In this document: piece after piece, positions 1-9,146 of the stretch
Layout of the letters: each line of letters begins with the position of its first letter
Numbering within the stretch: the stretch's first letter is position 1
From: Bermanella sp044597725
Lineage (GTDB): Bacteria > Pseudomonadota > Gammaproteobacteria > Pseudomonadales > Oceanobacteraceae
DNA length: 64,000 nucleotides
Reading direction: 5' to 3'
NCBI RefSeq assembly: GCF_044597725.1
Contig: NZ_CP139003.1
Coordinates: 1,984,001 to 2,048,000, forward strand
Notes under the pieces: generated by a model
Seen by the model: the letters and a program-made list of their open reading frames with translations, nothing else
Databases searched by the model: none
What the model was told of the DNA's origin: nothing
Translations under genes and position numbers: made by a program

Positions 1-2526
1 CACTCGACGGCTCTCATCACCAATGCTAATGGTACCAAAGCCAGTAATAACACCACATGGTGTTTGCTCATTGCTTAGCGCTTTTTCGATTGAGCTTCTA
101 AAACCGGGGAAATTTACTGGATCGGACGTAATTAGGTGATCGTTAATTTCTTCGAAATCGTTGAAGAATGTATCGACAATAGCCGACGTGCTGGTTGTTT
201 TTTGGCGCTTAACATCGTCTAAAACGTCCTGTAGTAGCAAGTCGAAATAGGCAATCGTCAGACGGTTCCAGAAATCTTTTTTGCGACCAATGCTGTAAGG
301 ATTGATGCGGCCGTTATAATCTTTTCCATCTTTTGTTTGATAGTACTGAGGCAGTAACTTTTCAAAAAAGAAAGTAACAATAACAAACAACGTATCACTT
401 AAACGTGGGAAACTATGTTTTTTCCACTCTTCAACTTGCTTCAGGAACTCCGCCTTACTGCTGGAGTTAATAAAGTATTGGAACCAATTCGCGAATTCCT
501 CGTGGTGGTCATGGGCAATACTTAACTTGTTGGCATGCTCCAAACCGCCGTCAAGCAATTGCTTAACTGCACTGGTCGATAAGCTATGCGTTTCTTTCGC
601 TTCCTTGGCAACGGTAACAAGGTTGGCAATAACATAGTCGTATAAGCTACCAAACATGATAAGGTTTTGACTTATCCCGATAAAGTCAGTGCGTAAATCA
701 TCCATCAAAATGGCATCTAATACACTGAGTTCTTTGCTATTTGATAGAGTGTTCTCATCCGTCTTAATGCTTAGGTAAGGGGCTAGCGCGTCTTCAAGGA
801 TGCGACGATTTGCTTCCATGTAGCCTGCTGCCACATTGTGAATTAATTGTTCAGTTACTTCTTTTAGTTTAATACTTGAGTAAACCGACTCGGGAATTGA
901 TTCATTTTGGATGACTTTATTAAGTGCATCGGTAATCCCTGATATAAGTTCTTTTGCTGCTTCTTGGTCAGTATGTTCTGCCAATAATGCTTGAGTGTCA
1001 TAGTCGAGAGATTGCTGAATGTACTGCGCAAGAGGGTGCTCACCTTGTTTGATGAACTTGATAATAGCTTGGATGTCATTTAAGTCGCTACGCTTGATTA
1101 AGAAGCGGCTATTTTCATAGTTTCCTAAATAATCAATAAGCTCCTTAAAGTTAACTGAAGCATCAGTCTTCCAGCGGTTAAATAGGTATAAACCCAGCGC
1201 AAAACTTAAATCTTGCTTGGCTTTAATATAGTTGTCTTCAGGTTCACCAAAAAATAGTTTTGAGATAGAGCCGCGGTCTTCATCGCGCTCTTTAAACTTT
1301 TGGCGGTAGTTTTTCCATAATTTGTTCAGTTCATCGTCGTAGCGAAGTTGATCAGGTGCTTGCAGCCATTGCTGAAACTTTTTACGTTTTTCTTCGCTGA
1401 TACGCTCATTGAGCTTACCTTGAGGGATTTCTACTTCTGCTAAGCGGCTATAGGCACCTTTTGTTTTGGAAGATATCCGCGAGCGCAATGTTAAATAACG
1501 CATATAGCGATAGGTCATACGGAACAAGTTATGGTGCTCCGTAGGGTTGCCCGCAAGTACTAAGTTTGAATTGCGCTGAATGGCACTAAGCTTACTTGAT
1601 GGGTTGATGAAACGATCAATACTGCGCTTATAGTGGTCAAATAAGTATGGGTTTTCACGAGCGAAGCTGGCTGCGCTGGCTTCTATGCCATCAATGCTTG
1701 TGGTAACGGCTCTCAGTAAGTTTTGCAGTTTATCGATGCGATCATCAGGCGCATAATCAATAATGCCATCAATGGCATTGTTCGCCAGTAGCTCGTATGC
1801 AGATACACCTACATATTTTGCACATTCTTGCCACGACAAATTGTATTTACGCGCAATGCTAGCTAAGCCTTGTGGCTGGATGGTGTTGAAAATACCATCG
1901 CGTACGCTGAGCAGCACATTAGTGGCGGCTAATGGAATGGCTCCACCAGAATACCCAGCACCCAAAATAATGCCCACTGTTGGTACATCAGCATTGGCCA
2001 TTTCGGCAATTAGGTGGGAAATACTATGGGCTTGATTGTTTAAATTTGCTTCTTCGCTGGCGTCTGCCCCTGGTGTGTCAATTAATGTCACAATGGGCAT
2101 GGCGTGCTTAGAAAATTGGTGCAACGCTTTGACCGCCTTTTTATGATGCTCAGGTAGCCAAGCGCCATTTCGCTCTGCGCGATTTTGACAAATAAAACCT
2201 ACTCTGCGGAATCCTTTTTCGAATGGGATTTCCACTTCGGCTACATATAAGGGGCCATGTTCTTGTTCGCTTATGAAACGCTGAGTAAGTTTATGTAACA
2301 GCTGTTTGGCGTTTAAGCGCGTACTTGACTCGCTGGGGCTCACAACCTGTTGAATATACTCGTCAATGCCCAGTTGTTTTAAGTGAGCACGGGTTTCGTC
2401 AACTTGGTCTTGTTTAACCAAGCCGGATATAAATTGGTTCTTGCCTTCCTGTTCAGGAAACAGGGAAAAATCTTGACTAAGTTTTTCGGCAATTTGAAAT
2501 AGTTGGTCGGTCTCGTATTGGGACAT
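1..2526 (-). CDS. Giant carboxyltransferase-like protein, acetyl-CoA carboxylase AccA-type N-terminal domain (partial, C-terminus off the window)
   Basis: The frame is open from an ATG at 2526 leftward to base 1, giving 842 codons with no stop, so the 3' end lies outside the window. Residues about 100-290 carry AccA-like carboxyltransferase features: IDTPGADAS, then GAGYSGG, which fits the oxyanion-forming GxGxSGG loop, and an IQPQGLASI segment resembling the AccA 'SPEGCASI' stretch. Residues about 300-790 are mostly charged, helical sequence I do not recognise. Near the edge CGVITGFGTISIG looks like the start of a second carboxyltransferase (AccD/PccB) domain. An alpha-then-beta order with a long insert would be unlike E. 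coli AccA/AccD. The likely substrate is malonyl-CoA or another acyl-CoA, but this is inference. No biotin-carrier motif is visible in the part present. Confidence 0.75.
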   Translation of the reverse strand, partial: MSQYETDQLFQIAEKLSQDFSLFPEQEGKNQFISGLVKQDQVDETRAHLKQLGIDEYIQQVVSPSESSTRLNAKQLLHKLTQRFISEQEHGPLYVAEVEIPFEKGFRRVGFICQNRAERNGAWLPEHHKKAVKALHQFSKHAMPIVTLIDTPGADASEEANLNNQAHSISHLIAEMANADVPTVGIILGAGYSGGAIPLAATNVLLSVRDGIFNTIQPQGLASIARKYNLSWQECAKYVGVSAYELLANNAIDGIIDYAPDDRIDKLQNLLRAVTTSIDGIEASAASFARENPYLFDHYKRSIDRFINPSSKLSAIQRNSNLVLAGNPTEHHNLFRMTYRYMRYLTLRSRISSKTKGAYSRLAEVEIPQGKLNERISEEKRKKFQQWLQAPDQLRYDDELNKLWKNYRQKFKERDEDRGSISKLFFGEPEDNYIKAKQDLSFALGLYLFNRWKTDASVNFKELIDYLGNYENSRFLIKRSDLNDIQAIIKFIKQGEHPLAQYIQQSLDYDTQALLAEHTDQEAAKELISGITDALNKVIQNESIPESVYSSIKLKEVTEQLIHNVAAGYMEANRRILEDALAPYLSIKTDENTLSNSKELSVLDAILMDDLRTDFIGISQNLIMFGSLYDYVIANLVTVAKEAKETHSLSTSAVKQLLDGGLEHANKLSIAHDHHEEFANWFQYFINSSSKAEFLKQVEEWKKHSFPRLSDTLFVIVTFFFEKLLPQYYQTKDGKDYNGRINPYSIGRKKDFWNRLTIAYFDLLLQDVLDDVKRQKTTSTSAIVDTFFNDFEEINDHLITSDPVNFPGFRSSIEKALSNEQTPCGVITGFGTISIGDESRRV

Positions 2527-2777
2527 AATGAATCTGGCACTAATAAGGTTAACGGGTGGATCTGGCCGGTGTTCAAAGCCAATGGTTTAGCATGTTTATA
2601 ACAGACATTTTAAGCAAATACAGCAACCTAGAGGGCTAATTTTGCTCATTCGGATAAAATATTCGAAAAGTGTGATCTTTCCAATGAAAAATCGAAATAG
2701 ACGTACCGAATAAAACCCATTTCGGCCATGACCTCGAAGAGTGTATAATGGCGTCGTTTTTAGATGAGCAGTCAATA
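2527..2777. promoter_or_regulatory. Divergent intergenic region with a consensus -10 box
   Basis: A perfect TATAAT lies at 2744-2749 and overlaps the first possible ATG (2748) of the rightward gene. Transcription from it would begin near 2756, which favours the in-frame ATG at 2778. The -35 position (about 2721, TTCGGC) is weak. No clear Shine-Dalgarno sequence precedes the leftward start at 2526. Confidence 0.45.
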
Positions 2778-3026
2778 ATGGAATTAGCAGAAATTCGTAG
2801 AAAAAATGCGCTAAGTATCATGCGTGAAAATGCGTTAGACGAACTTTCCTTTGCCTTATGTCTTGGCTTAGATGAGTCGCAGCTTGTTGTGTTACTTGAG
2901 CAGGGTGGAAAAAAAATTGGTGATAGCCTTGCCCGCTTAATGGAACAAACGTTCAGTAAACCGCATTTGTGGATGGATCAGGTAGATGGGCAGCAGCAGG
3001 GGCCAAAATACGATCTATTTGGCTAG
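2778..3026 (+). CDS. Small helix-turn-helix DNA-binding protein (phage-repressor-like fold)
   Basis: This encodes 82 residues from the ATG at 2778; an upstream in-frame ATG at 2748 sits inside a TATAAT box and is less likely. The sequence reads as one lambda-repressor-like HTH: a helix with EIRRKNALSIM, the pair LCLGLDESQLVVLL (helix-turn-recognition helix), then GKKIGDSLARLMEQTF and a final LWMDQ. The closing pattern matches repressor N-terminal domains, which often run 'IGDKLARKIE...PxGWLD'. There is no C-terminal sensing or peptidase domain, so it may be a stand-alone regulator. Neither target nor partner is known. It is divergent from the carboxyltransferase gene and may regulate that intergenic region. 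Confidence 0.7.
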   Translation: MELAEIRRKNALSIMRENALDELSFALCLGLDESQLVVLLEQGGKKIGDSLARLMEQTFSKPHLWMDQVDGQQQGPKYDLFG

Positions 3027-3038
3027 CCTGCTGTTTTT

Positions 3039-3695
3039 TTATTCAACACGCTGTGGGTAGAGTAGGTTAAAAATAATATTCTGTTGGTTGCTCTCTACCG
3101 AAATAGAGCCATCTCCCGAGGTGTAGGTACCTGTCTTGTATTGCCCAGGGTTGGGGATGATAAATTGAAAGCTATCGGCAGAAATAGTTTGCTGGGGGCC
3201 TAAAGGTGCCCCAGTACTCTGGCCACTAAAACTCTGAAGATATTGCGCCATAAGTTGGTTGGTAATAGGGGTGTCTTGGGGTAAGTTTAATCCTTCACGA
3301 ACCAAGTTATGGGCATGAGCTTGCTGCGCCTGTTGTGCAGGGCTCATAAAACTGGGAATGGTATATTGTTGTTGGTTGCTGGATTCAATCTGTTGTAATT
3401 GCTGTTGAGCCGCTTGAGGCATCTGTTGCTCTAGTAGTTGCTGCTCTCGATATTGCTCTGTATTTCTATTTTGCGCGGCTTCGTTTGGAGATACCACTGG
3501 CTTCCCTGGGCCCACTGTGAGATTGGCTTTGTGGGTGCTTTTTTGTTCTACCGCCTGTTTCGGGCTTTGCTTAATAATAATATTGCCATCTTGAACGTAA
3601 GCTTCGGTCATCTCCGATTGGCTTAGCTCCTCAACTTGGGCGAAGCTATTCGTGCTCAAAAATAATGCGAAAGAGAGTACAGTGCTTCGAACCAT
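3039..3695 (-). CDS. Gln-rich secreted protein of unknown function
   Basis: The start was set at the ATG at 3695 because GGGGAG lies just upstream and the protein then opens with a clean signal peptide (MVRSTVLSFALFLSTNSFA). A longer frame to 3758 would bury that signal. The mature protein (about 200 residues) has a low-complexity middle rich in Gln (QEQQ, QQQLQQ runs, about residues 80-130) and a C-terminal part with alternating Gly, Ser and hydrophobic residues ending in YPQRVE. It is convergent with the small HTH gene. I recognise no family, and a periplasmic or outer-membrane location is only inferred. Confidence 0.65.
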   Translation of the reverse strand: MVRSTVLSFALFLSTNSFAQVEELSQSEMTEAYVQDGNIIIKQSPKQAVEQKSTHKANLTVGPGKPVVSPNEAAQNRNTEQYREQQLLEQQMPQAAQQQLQQIESSNQQQYTIPSFMSPAQQAQQAHAHNLVREGLNLPQDTPITNQLMAQYLQSFSGQSTGAPLGPQQTISADSFQFIIPNPGQYKTGTYTSGDGSISVESNQQNIIFNLLYPQRVE

Positions 3696-3789
3696 GGTTT
3701 TTGACTCCCCTAATATATGCGTATTTACCTGCTTGTAATGTAGTGAATCTTGCTGCATTTAACAAATTTGAACCATATGTTTAGCGGTT

Positions 3790-4110
3790 TTATTTTTCGT
3801 CGTTTGCTTTGAGTACACTATGAATAACGCTATTACTCTCAAAATACACTGAAAAGTGAGCGTAATCCCAACGTGTTATAGGCGGTTTACCTTTGGCTGG
3901 GTGCTGCTTCTGAGGCTCGCCATAGCGGGATTTGACCTTGCCCATGCTCATGCCTCGTGTTGGTTTATCAGCACTACCATTAAATTGTTTGCTTGATAGT
4001 GGCATGTTGATGGATTCACTTTCCACTTCCGTTGTCATTGTTTGCTGCGCCAAGCTAGGGTTGGCTAAAAAAGCAACGAATAATATGGCAATAGAGATTG
4101 AGAGTTTCAT
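3790..4110 (-). CDS. Small conserved periplasmic protein, SmpA/OmlA-like motif
   Basis: This 106-residue protein has an N-terminal signal peptide (cleavage probably after SLAQ). The C-terminal half has PTRGMSMGKVKSRYGEP followed by PPITRWDYAHFSVYFE, the pattern of short proteins resembling the BamE/SmpA fold ('GM...V...lG.P...') that are common in pseudomonads. The substrate and partner are unknown. It sits upstream and divergent from lolC, which may only be shared gene order. It appears to be co-directional with the Gln-rich secreted protein, 95 bases away. Confidence 0.65.
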   Translation of the reverse strand: MKLSISIAILFVAFLANPSLAQQTMTTEVESESINMPLSSKQFNGSADKPTRGMSMGKVKSRYGEPQKQHPAKGKPPITRWDYAHFSVYFESNSVIHSVLKANDEK

Positions 4111-4231
4111 AATTTAGAACCAAATGTTAGAGCTTAATTCCATTTTAGCGTCAAAATCTGCTTAACACCATTTCCTTTAATGCCGCTTTTCTTTAGTCTA
4201 TGCGTCTTTTATAAATATGTAGCCTATACCT

Positions 4232-5476
4232 ATGTTGTCAAACTTGTCTCTTGCTATCGGCCTGCGTTATACGCGGGCTAAACGGCGCAATCACTTTATT
4301 AGCTTTATTTCAGCTATTTCTATGGCGGGTCTCACCTTGGGTGTGGCTGTGCTTATTCTTGTATTGTCCGTGATGAATGGTTTTGATCGTGAGTTGCGTG
4401 ATCGTATTTTGGGCATGGTGCCCCATGCATCTATTATAGGGCCAAGCCAGGGTATGAATGACTGGCAAAAAACCGCTCAAGAGGTGGAAAAACACCCAAG
4501 TGTCGAGGCAACTGCTCCCTTTATTCATATTCAGGGTATGTTAAGTCATCAAGGTCGTGTGTCAGGTGCCATGGTGACAGGGATTGACCCTGAATTTGAG
4601 CAAAATGTTTCAATTTTGCCCAACTTTATTAAGGCGGGGGAGTTTAATGCTTTAAATGGCGGCGATTATGGCGTGTTAGTGGGGGAGTTGCTGGCGCGAA
4701 AATTAGGTTTGGTACTGGGTGATAAGGTGACACTTATTATGCCTGAGGCCAGTCTTACTCCCGCTGGGCTAATGCCTAGGCTAAAGCGTTTTACTGTGGT
4801 GGGTGTATTTGCAGTAGGCGCTGAAATTGATGCCAATTTTGCTTATGTGCATATCGACGATGCAGCAAAGCTTACCCGTAAACAAGGTCCACAAGGCATA
4901 CGTATTTTAACCAATGATCTGTTTAAAGCGCCAAAAGTGGCTTGGGATTTACGCATGGAGCTTGATGGCGTTTATCGATCCAGTGATTGGACGCGCACCC
5001 ATGGTAATTTGTTTCAAGCCATTCAAATGGAAAAAACCATGATTGGGCTTTTACTGTTTATTATTGTAGCGGTAGCGGCTTTTAATATCGTGAGTACGCT
5101 AGTAATGGTGGTAACCGACAAACAGGGTGATATTGCAATACTGCGCACACTGGGTATGTCGCCAAGGCGCATAATGGGAATATTCATGGTGCAGGGTTCG
5201 GTCATTGGTGTTGTTGGTACCGTTATAGGCACGATACTAGGAATTATTTTTGCGCTTACAGTGAGCGATATTATTGCAGGAATCGAGCAATTATTTGGCA
5301 TTCAGTTCTTAAATGCCAATGTTTATTTTATTAGTTATTTGCCATCTCAGTTGCGGTTAAACGATATTGTGATTGTTGTTATTAGTGGCTTGTTGCTGAG
5401 TTTTCTGGCAACTATTTATCCGGCCTATCGAGCCTCAAAAGTGAATCCTGCGGAGGCGTTACGTTATGACATCTGA
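4232..5476 (+). CDS. lolC: Lipoprotein-releasing ABC transporter permease (LolC/LolE/LolF family)
   Basis: This is the inner-membrane permease that extracts mature lipoproteins and passes them to the chaperone LolA. The 414 residues show the family plan: a transmembrane helix near 25-47, a large periplasmic domain, then three helices near 268-295, 317-345 and 370-398. Around residues 170-187 MPEASLTPAGLMPRL resembles the Pro-containing Hook loop by which E. coli LolC holds LolA. Only one permease gene accompanies lolD here. A LolF-type homodimer or a distant lolE are both possible. It overlaps lolD by 11 bases. Confidence 0.93.
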   Translation: MLSNLSLAIGLRYTRAKRRNHFISFISAISMAGLTLGVAVLILVLSVMNGFDRELRDRILGMVPHASIIGPSQGMNDWQKTAQEVEKHPSVEATAPFIHIQGMLSHQGRVSGAMVTGIDPEFEQNVSILPNFIKAGEFNALNGGDYGVLVGELLARKLGLVLGDKVTLIMPEASLTPAGLMPRLKRFTVVGVFAVGAEIDANFAYVHIDDAAKLTRKQGPQGIRILTNDLFKAPKVAWDLRMELDGVYRSSDWTRTHGNLFQAIQMEKTMIGLLLFIIVAVAAFNIVSTLVMVVTDKQGDIAILRTLGMSPRRIMGIFMVQGSVIGVVGTVIGTILGIIFALTVSDIIAGIEQLFGIQFLNANVYFISYLPSQLRLNDIVIVVISGLLLSFLATIYPAYRASKVNPAEALRYDI

Positions 5477-6152
5477 TGTTGTTTTATCTTGCGATCAACT
5501 AAATAAATCATATCAAGTGGGCCCGGAGTCAGTATCGGTTATTCATGATTTAAGCTTTTCGTTAAACAAGGGAGAGTGGATTTCTATTGTGGGCGCGTCA
5601 GGTTCAGGAAAGACCACGCTGCTGAATCTGTTGGGTGGTTTGGATGATCCAACCAGTGGAACAGTGTGCTGGGGCGATGACAATATCTTTGAGCTTAAGA
5701 ATAGACAGCTCGATGATTTGCGTAATCGCTATCTTGGTGTGGTCTATCAATTTCATCATTTGTTAGCCGAGTTTAGCGCATTGGAAAATGTCGCGATGCC
5801 ATTGCTTGTTGCTAAGCAAGCGCGTTCTCAGGTAATGGCAAAAGCGGAAGCTGTTTTACAGCAAGTGGGCTTGGGCCATCGTTTGCAACACAAGCCAGCG
5901 GAGCTTTCCGGTGGTGAGCGTCAAAGGGTTGCTCTCGCTAGGGCGTTAGTGACCGAGCCCGCATTAGTGCTGTTGGATGAACCCACTGGCAACTTAGATG
6001 AGCAAACAGCGAAAGATGTGCAGCAGTTAATTGCAAAGTTAAACGAAGAGTTGGGGATTGCGTTTATTGTAGTGACTCACGACCTCAAGTTCGCTGCACA
6101 AGCTCGACGTCAGTTTTCATTGATACAAGGACATCTAGAGCAAACTGAGTAG
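5466..6152 (+). CDS. lolD: Lipoprotein-releasing system ATP-binding protein LolD
   Basis: This is the ATPase that powers lipoprotein release from the inner membrane. The 228 residues contain Walker A GASGSGKTT (about 43-51), a Q-loop in VYQFHHLL, the signature ELSGGERQR (about 147) and Walker B LVLLDEP (about 168-174). The 'DLxxLR' and 'YQFHHLLxEF' features fit LolD rather than a generic exporter ATPase. The start codon lies inside the end of lolC, so translation is probably coupled. Confidence 0.95.
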   Translation: MTSDVVLSCDQLNKSYQVGPESVSVIHDLSFSLNKGEWISIVGASGSGKTTLLNLLGGLDDPTSGTVCWGDDNIFELKNRQLDDLRNRYLGVVYQFHHLLAEFSALENVAMPLLVAKQARSQVMAKAEAVLQQVGLGHRLQHKPAELSGGERQRVALARALVTEPALVLLDEPTGNLDEQTAKDVQQLIAKLNEELGIAFIVVTHDLKFAAQARRQFSLIQGHLEQTE

Positions 6153-6193
6153 GGTGGTGCCTAGTGAATGCGTTCAGTGAGCAAATATTCGAT

Positions 6194-6724
6194 TTACTTG
6201 TCGGATATTTGCTGGCGAATTAGCTGGCGTTTTTTCCAGTTATGTACCACATGCCAACGCCAAAAAATGCGCATTCCTACAAATGCCATGGCCGAAAATA
6301 AAATGCCGCAGAGGAATGAGCCCAATAATAGCGGCTGCCAAATAACACCTAGTTCGCTCATGGCCCATTCAAGGGACAGCTCTATTTCGAAGCTGCGAGC
6401 GGGTACGCCCATGATGGCAGTGCCTACTTTGTAAGTGAAAAAGAAAATGGGCGGGATGGTAATCGGGTTGCTTATCCAGACAAGGCCAATGGAAATTGGG
6501 ATGTTTGCGTTCATCCATATTGCCACAAGGGCCGCAGCTGCCATTTGGAAGGGCATAGGCATAAAAGCGAAGAATACGCCGATCATGAACGCTCTAGATA
6601 CACTGCGGCGGTTGAGATGCCACAAGTTAGGTTCATGTAGTTTGGACCCCAAGAACTCAAGCGCCTTACTGTCTTTGACCGACTGCGGGTTGGGGAAGTA
6701 CTTTTTCAATATTTTTTTTGGCAT
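6194..6724 (-). CDS. DUF2062 inner-membrane protein
   Basis: This 176-residue protein has the DUF2062 signature: a basic N-terminus, RAFMIGVFFAFMPMPFQM (about 44-61), VWISNPITIPPIFFFTY (about 82-98) and a last hydrophobic segment near 130-155. It has three to four membrane segments and a basic C-terminal tail. The biochemical function of the family is not established. It lies tail-to-tail with lolD and back-to-back with comEC, in the position such genes hold in pseudomonads. Confidence 0.85.
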   Translation of the reverse strand: MPKKILKKYFPNPQSVKDSKALEFLGSKLHEPNLWHLNRRSVSRAFMIGVFFAFMPMPFQMAAAALVAIWMNANIPISIGLVWISNPITIPPIFFFTYKVGTAIMGVPARSFEIELSLEWAMSELGVIWQPLLLGSFLCGILFSAMAFVGMRIFWRWHVVHNWKKRQLIRQQISDK

Positions 6725-6884
6725 GTTACTTAGACTCTTTAACTTGGCCGAGTCCCTTATCCATGGTTACAAACATTGTTAATGATTCGGCCATATAGCC
6801 AAGGGGCGCATTATGCATGGTTTGACGTCCACTTACTAGCACATGCACGGAGGTATGTGTTCATCGATACAAGGAATGTGATAA

Positions 6885-9116
6885 TTGCTCAATCTAGCTC
6901 AAATAACTCCCCAAGAGACATCGTCCGTTGATTTTAAATGGGTCATAGCAGCAGTATTGTTAGGCTCTATACTGGCTGTAAATACGCAGGCTGTAGCCTT
7001 GTTATTAGCGCCATTTTTGCTTATCTGGGCCTGTTTTTTTAGACGTTATTGGCTTTGTGCCATGGCTTTTCTGCTAGGAGCGGCTTGGGGTGCTTGGCAT
7101 CTGGAAATGGCATTTCAAAGAGCTTTGCCGGAAGAAGCCGGAAGACAGTCTTGGCAGATCGAAGGTCAGGTTGCTGAGCTTACATGGCAGGGTACGTTTG
7201 CACAAATGATATTCTATCCTAGCCGGATAATCCCGTCACAAGGGGAGAAGCCATATTTAGATACGATGTCCCGTTTAAATGCGGTGAAAATTAATTGCTA
7301 TCGTTGTCCCTATAATATTAATAATGGTGACAAGTGGCGCTTTTCACTGCGTTTAAAGCCCATTATAAGCTTTAAAAACCCAAAAGGGTTTGATTATCGC
7401 CAATGGATGCTGGCGAAAGGCATTGGTGCATCGGGTTATATCTATGTTAACGAGCATGCAAATAATACTCGTCTGAGCCATGGTTCTATAAGTTTAAAAG
7501 ATAGAATCTCTAAAAACCTTCCGGCTCAGCATTATCCCATTCTTCGTGCGCTGATTTTAGGCGATAAAGATGCTTTAGATGCATCATTGAAACGGTTTAT
7601 TTACGCTTCTGGTATCAGTCACTTGTTTGTTGTTTCTGGTTTGCATGTGGGAATGGTTGCCATCAGTGTCATGCTACTACTCGCTTGGTTACAACGACCA
7701 TTTGTTGCCAAAGGTTGGGTATTCTCTCGCCCAGTAACATATACGGTGGGGCTTTCTACCGCTTTATTTTATGCCTACCTAACAGGGTTTCACGTACCAG
7801 TGGTGCGAGCCGTTATTATGCTTGCAATGGGTATTGTTTACGTGACAAGGCCGGGTCGGCAATCACCAATGGATTATTGGTTGCTCGCGCTCATTATTGT
7901 TGTTGCCAGTGCGCCATTGAGTTTTGTTGATATGGGGGCTTGGCTGTCATTTTCTATTGTTTTGGCATTGCTTGTCGCCTTCTACGGAGCCAGCAGTCAA
8001 GGGTACTGGTTGGGTTTGGTTAAAGCTCAGTACGTCGCGTTTTGGGCTGGTGCGTTGGTATTGTTAGGGTTTTCTAAGTCGGTTGCACCGCTGGGGTTTA
8101 TCCTTAATTTACTATTAATTCCGGTAATGGCTATTTTGGTGATGCCTTTGGCGCTAATAAGCTTGCTTGTTATGTGGCTGGGTAGCTCATGGCCTATGCA
8201 ATGGCTTGAGTGGGCACTTAATGGGTTGTTTGAATTTATACGTTTAGCCGAAAATATATTTACATGGTGGCCCAACATGCATGAGCATAATAGTTTAGGG
8301 CTCTGGGTTGCTGTGTTTGTACTGCTTCTTCCACGAGCTTTGGCTGTACGCCCTCTCGGTTGGTTGGGCTTGATAGTTGTATTGTTGATTCCGCCCTCTG
8401 CGCCAAAGCAAGGAGGGTTTACTCTGACTGTACTCGATGTCGGGCAAGGCAGTGCAGCCTTTGTGAAAACTCAGACTAAAACGATTTTAGTCGATACAGC
8501 GGCGGGCTTTGCAAGTGGGATGACAGTGGCTGATTATGTGATTTTACCGTATATGCAAAGTCATGGTATTCGCCAAATCGATATGTTGCACATCACGCAT
8601 AGCGATAACGATCATTCCGGTGGTCGTAAGGTCCTTGAACGTTTCGTAGGGCGTGAAGTGAATCAAACCCAATGCACTGAAAAAATCTGGCAATGGGATG
8701 GCGTTGTTTTTGAGCGATTCCAACCCTTGTCCCATCAAGAAGGTAACAATGGTTCGTGCTTGCTACGTATTCTTGCTCAAGATGGGCACAGCGTACTTTT
8801 TACTGGTGATATAGAAAAACCAGCTGAGATCTCGCTATTAAAGCAAAATAAGATGATGGCATCAGAGGTTCTATTGGTTCCTCACCATGGCAGTAAATCA
8901 TCCAGTAGCCATGAGTTTATTCGTTCGGTTGACCCGAAATTGGCAATTATTTCAGCCGCCAAAATTAGCCCGTACGGACATCCACATGCCGAGGTGGTTG
9001 AGCGATATGAGGAATATGGGGCAAAAGTAGTGAATACTGGGTCCCAAGGAGCAATAGAAGTGCGCTTTCCACCTAGACAAGCGGCTCACATTGTTTCAAC
9101 ATACCGCCCCTATTAA
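6885..9116 (+). CDS. comEC: ComEC/Rec2 family DNA-uptake channel and nuclease-like protein
   Basis: This is the inner-membrane channel that takes up single-stranded DNA during natural transformation. The 743 residues hold the ComEC N-terminal region, the multi-helix competence domain (about 215-500, with GLHVGMVAIS) and a C-terminal metallo-beta-lactamase domain. Its metal motif HITHSDNDHSGG begins at residue 569. The start is a TTG at 6885 preceded by AAGGA; the nearby ATG at 6876 runs straight into a stop. The gene shows no frameshift, so it appears functional. Competence itself would need pilus and other com genes not visible here. Confidence 0.92.
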   Translation: MLNLAQITPQETSSVDFKWVIAAVLLGSILAVNTQAVALLLAPFLLIWACFFRRYWLCAMAFLLGAAWGAWHLEMAFQRALPEEAGRQSWQIEGQVAELTWQGTFAQMIFYPSRIIPSQGEKPYLDTMSRLNAVKINCYRCPYNINNGDKWRFSLRLKPIISFKNPKGFDYRQWMLAKGIGASGYIYVNEHANNTRLSHGSISLKDRISKNLPAQHYPILRALILGDKDALDASLKRFIYASGISHLFVVSGLHVGMVAISVMLLLAWLQRPFVAKGWVFSRPVTYTVGLSTALFYAYLTGFHVPVVRAVIMLAMGIVYVTRPGRQSPMDYWLLALIIVVASAPLSFVDMGAWLSFSIVLALLVAFYGASSQGYWLGLVKAQYVAFWAGALVLLGFSKSVAPLGFILNLLLIPVMAILVMPLALISLLVMWLGSSWPMQWLEWALNGLFEFIRLAENIFTWWPNMHEHNSLGLWVAVFVLLLPRALAVRPLGWLGLIVVLLIPPSAPKQGGFTLTVLDVGQGSAAFVKTQTKTILVDTAAGFASGMTVADYVILPYMQSHGIRQIDMLHITHSDNDHSGGRKVLERFVGREVNQTQCTEKIWQWDGVVFERFQPLSHQEGNNGSCLLRILAQDGHSVLFTGDIEKPAEISLLKQNKMMASEVLLVPHHGSKSSSSHEFIRSVDPKLAIISAAKISPYGHPHAEVVERYEEYGAKVVNTGSQGAIEVRFPPRQAAHIVSTYRPY

Positions 9117-9146
9117 GTCGATTGATCGTATGTTCAGGAGTTTACC

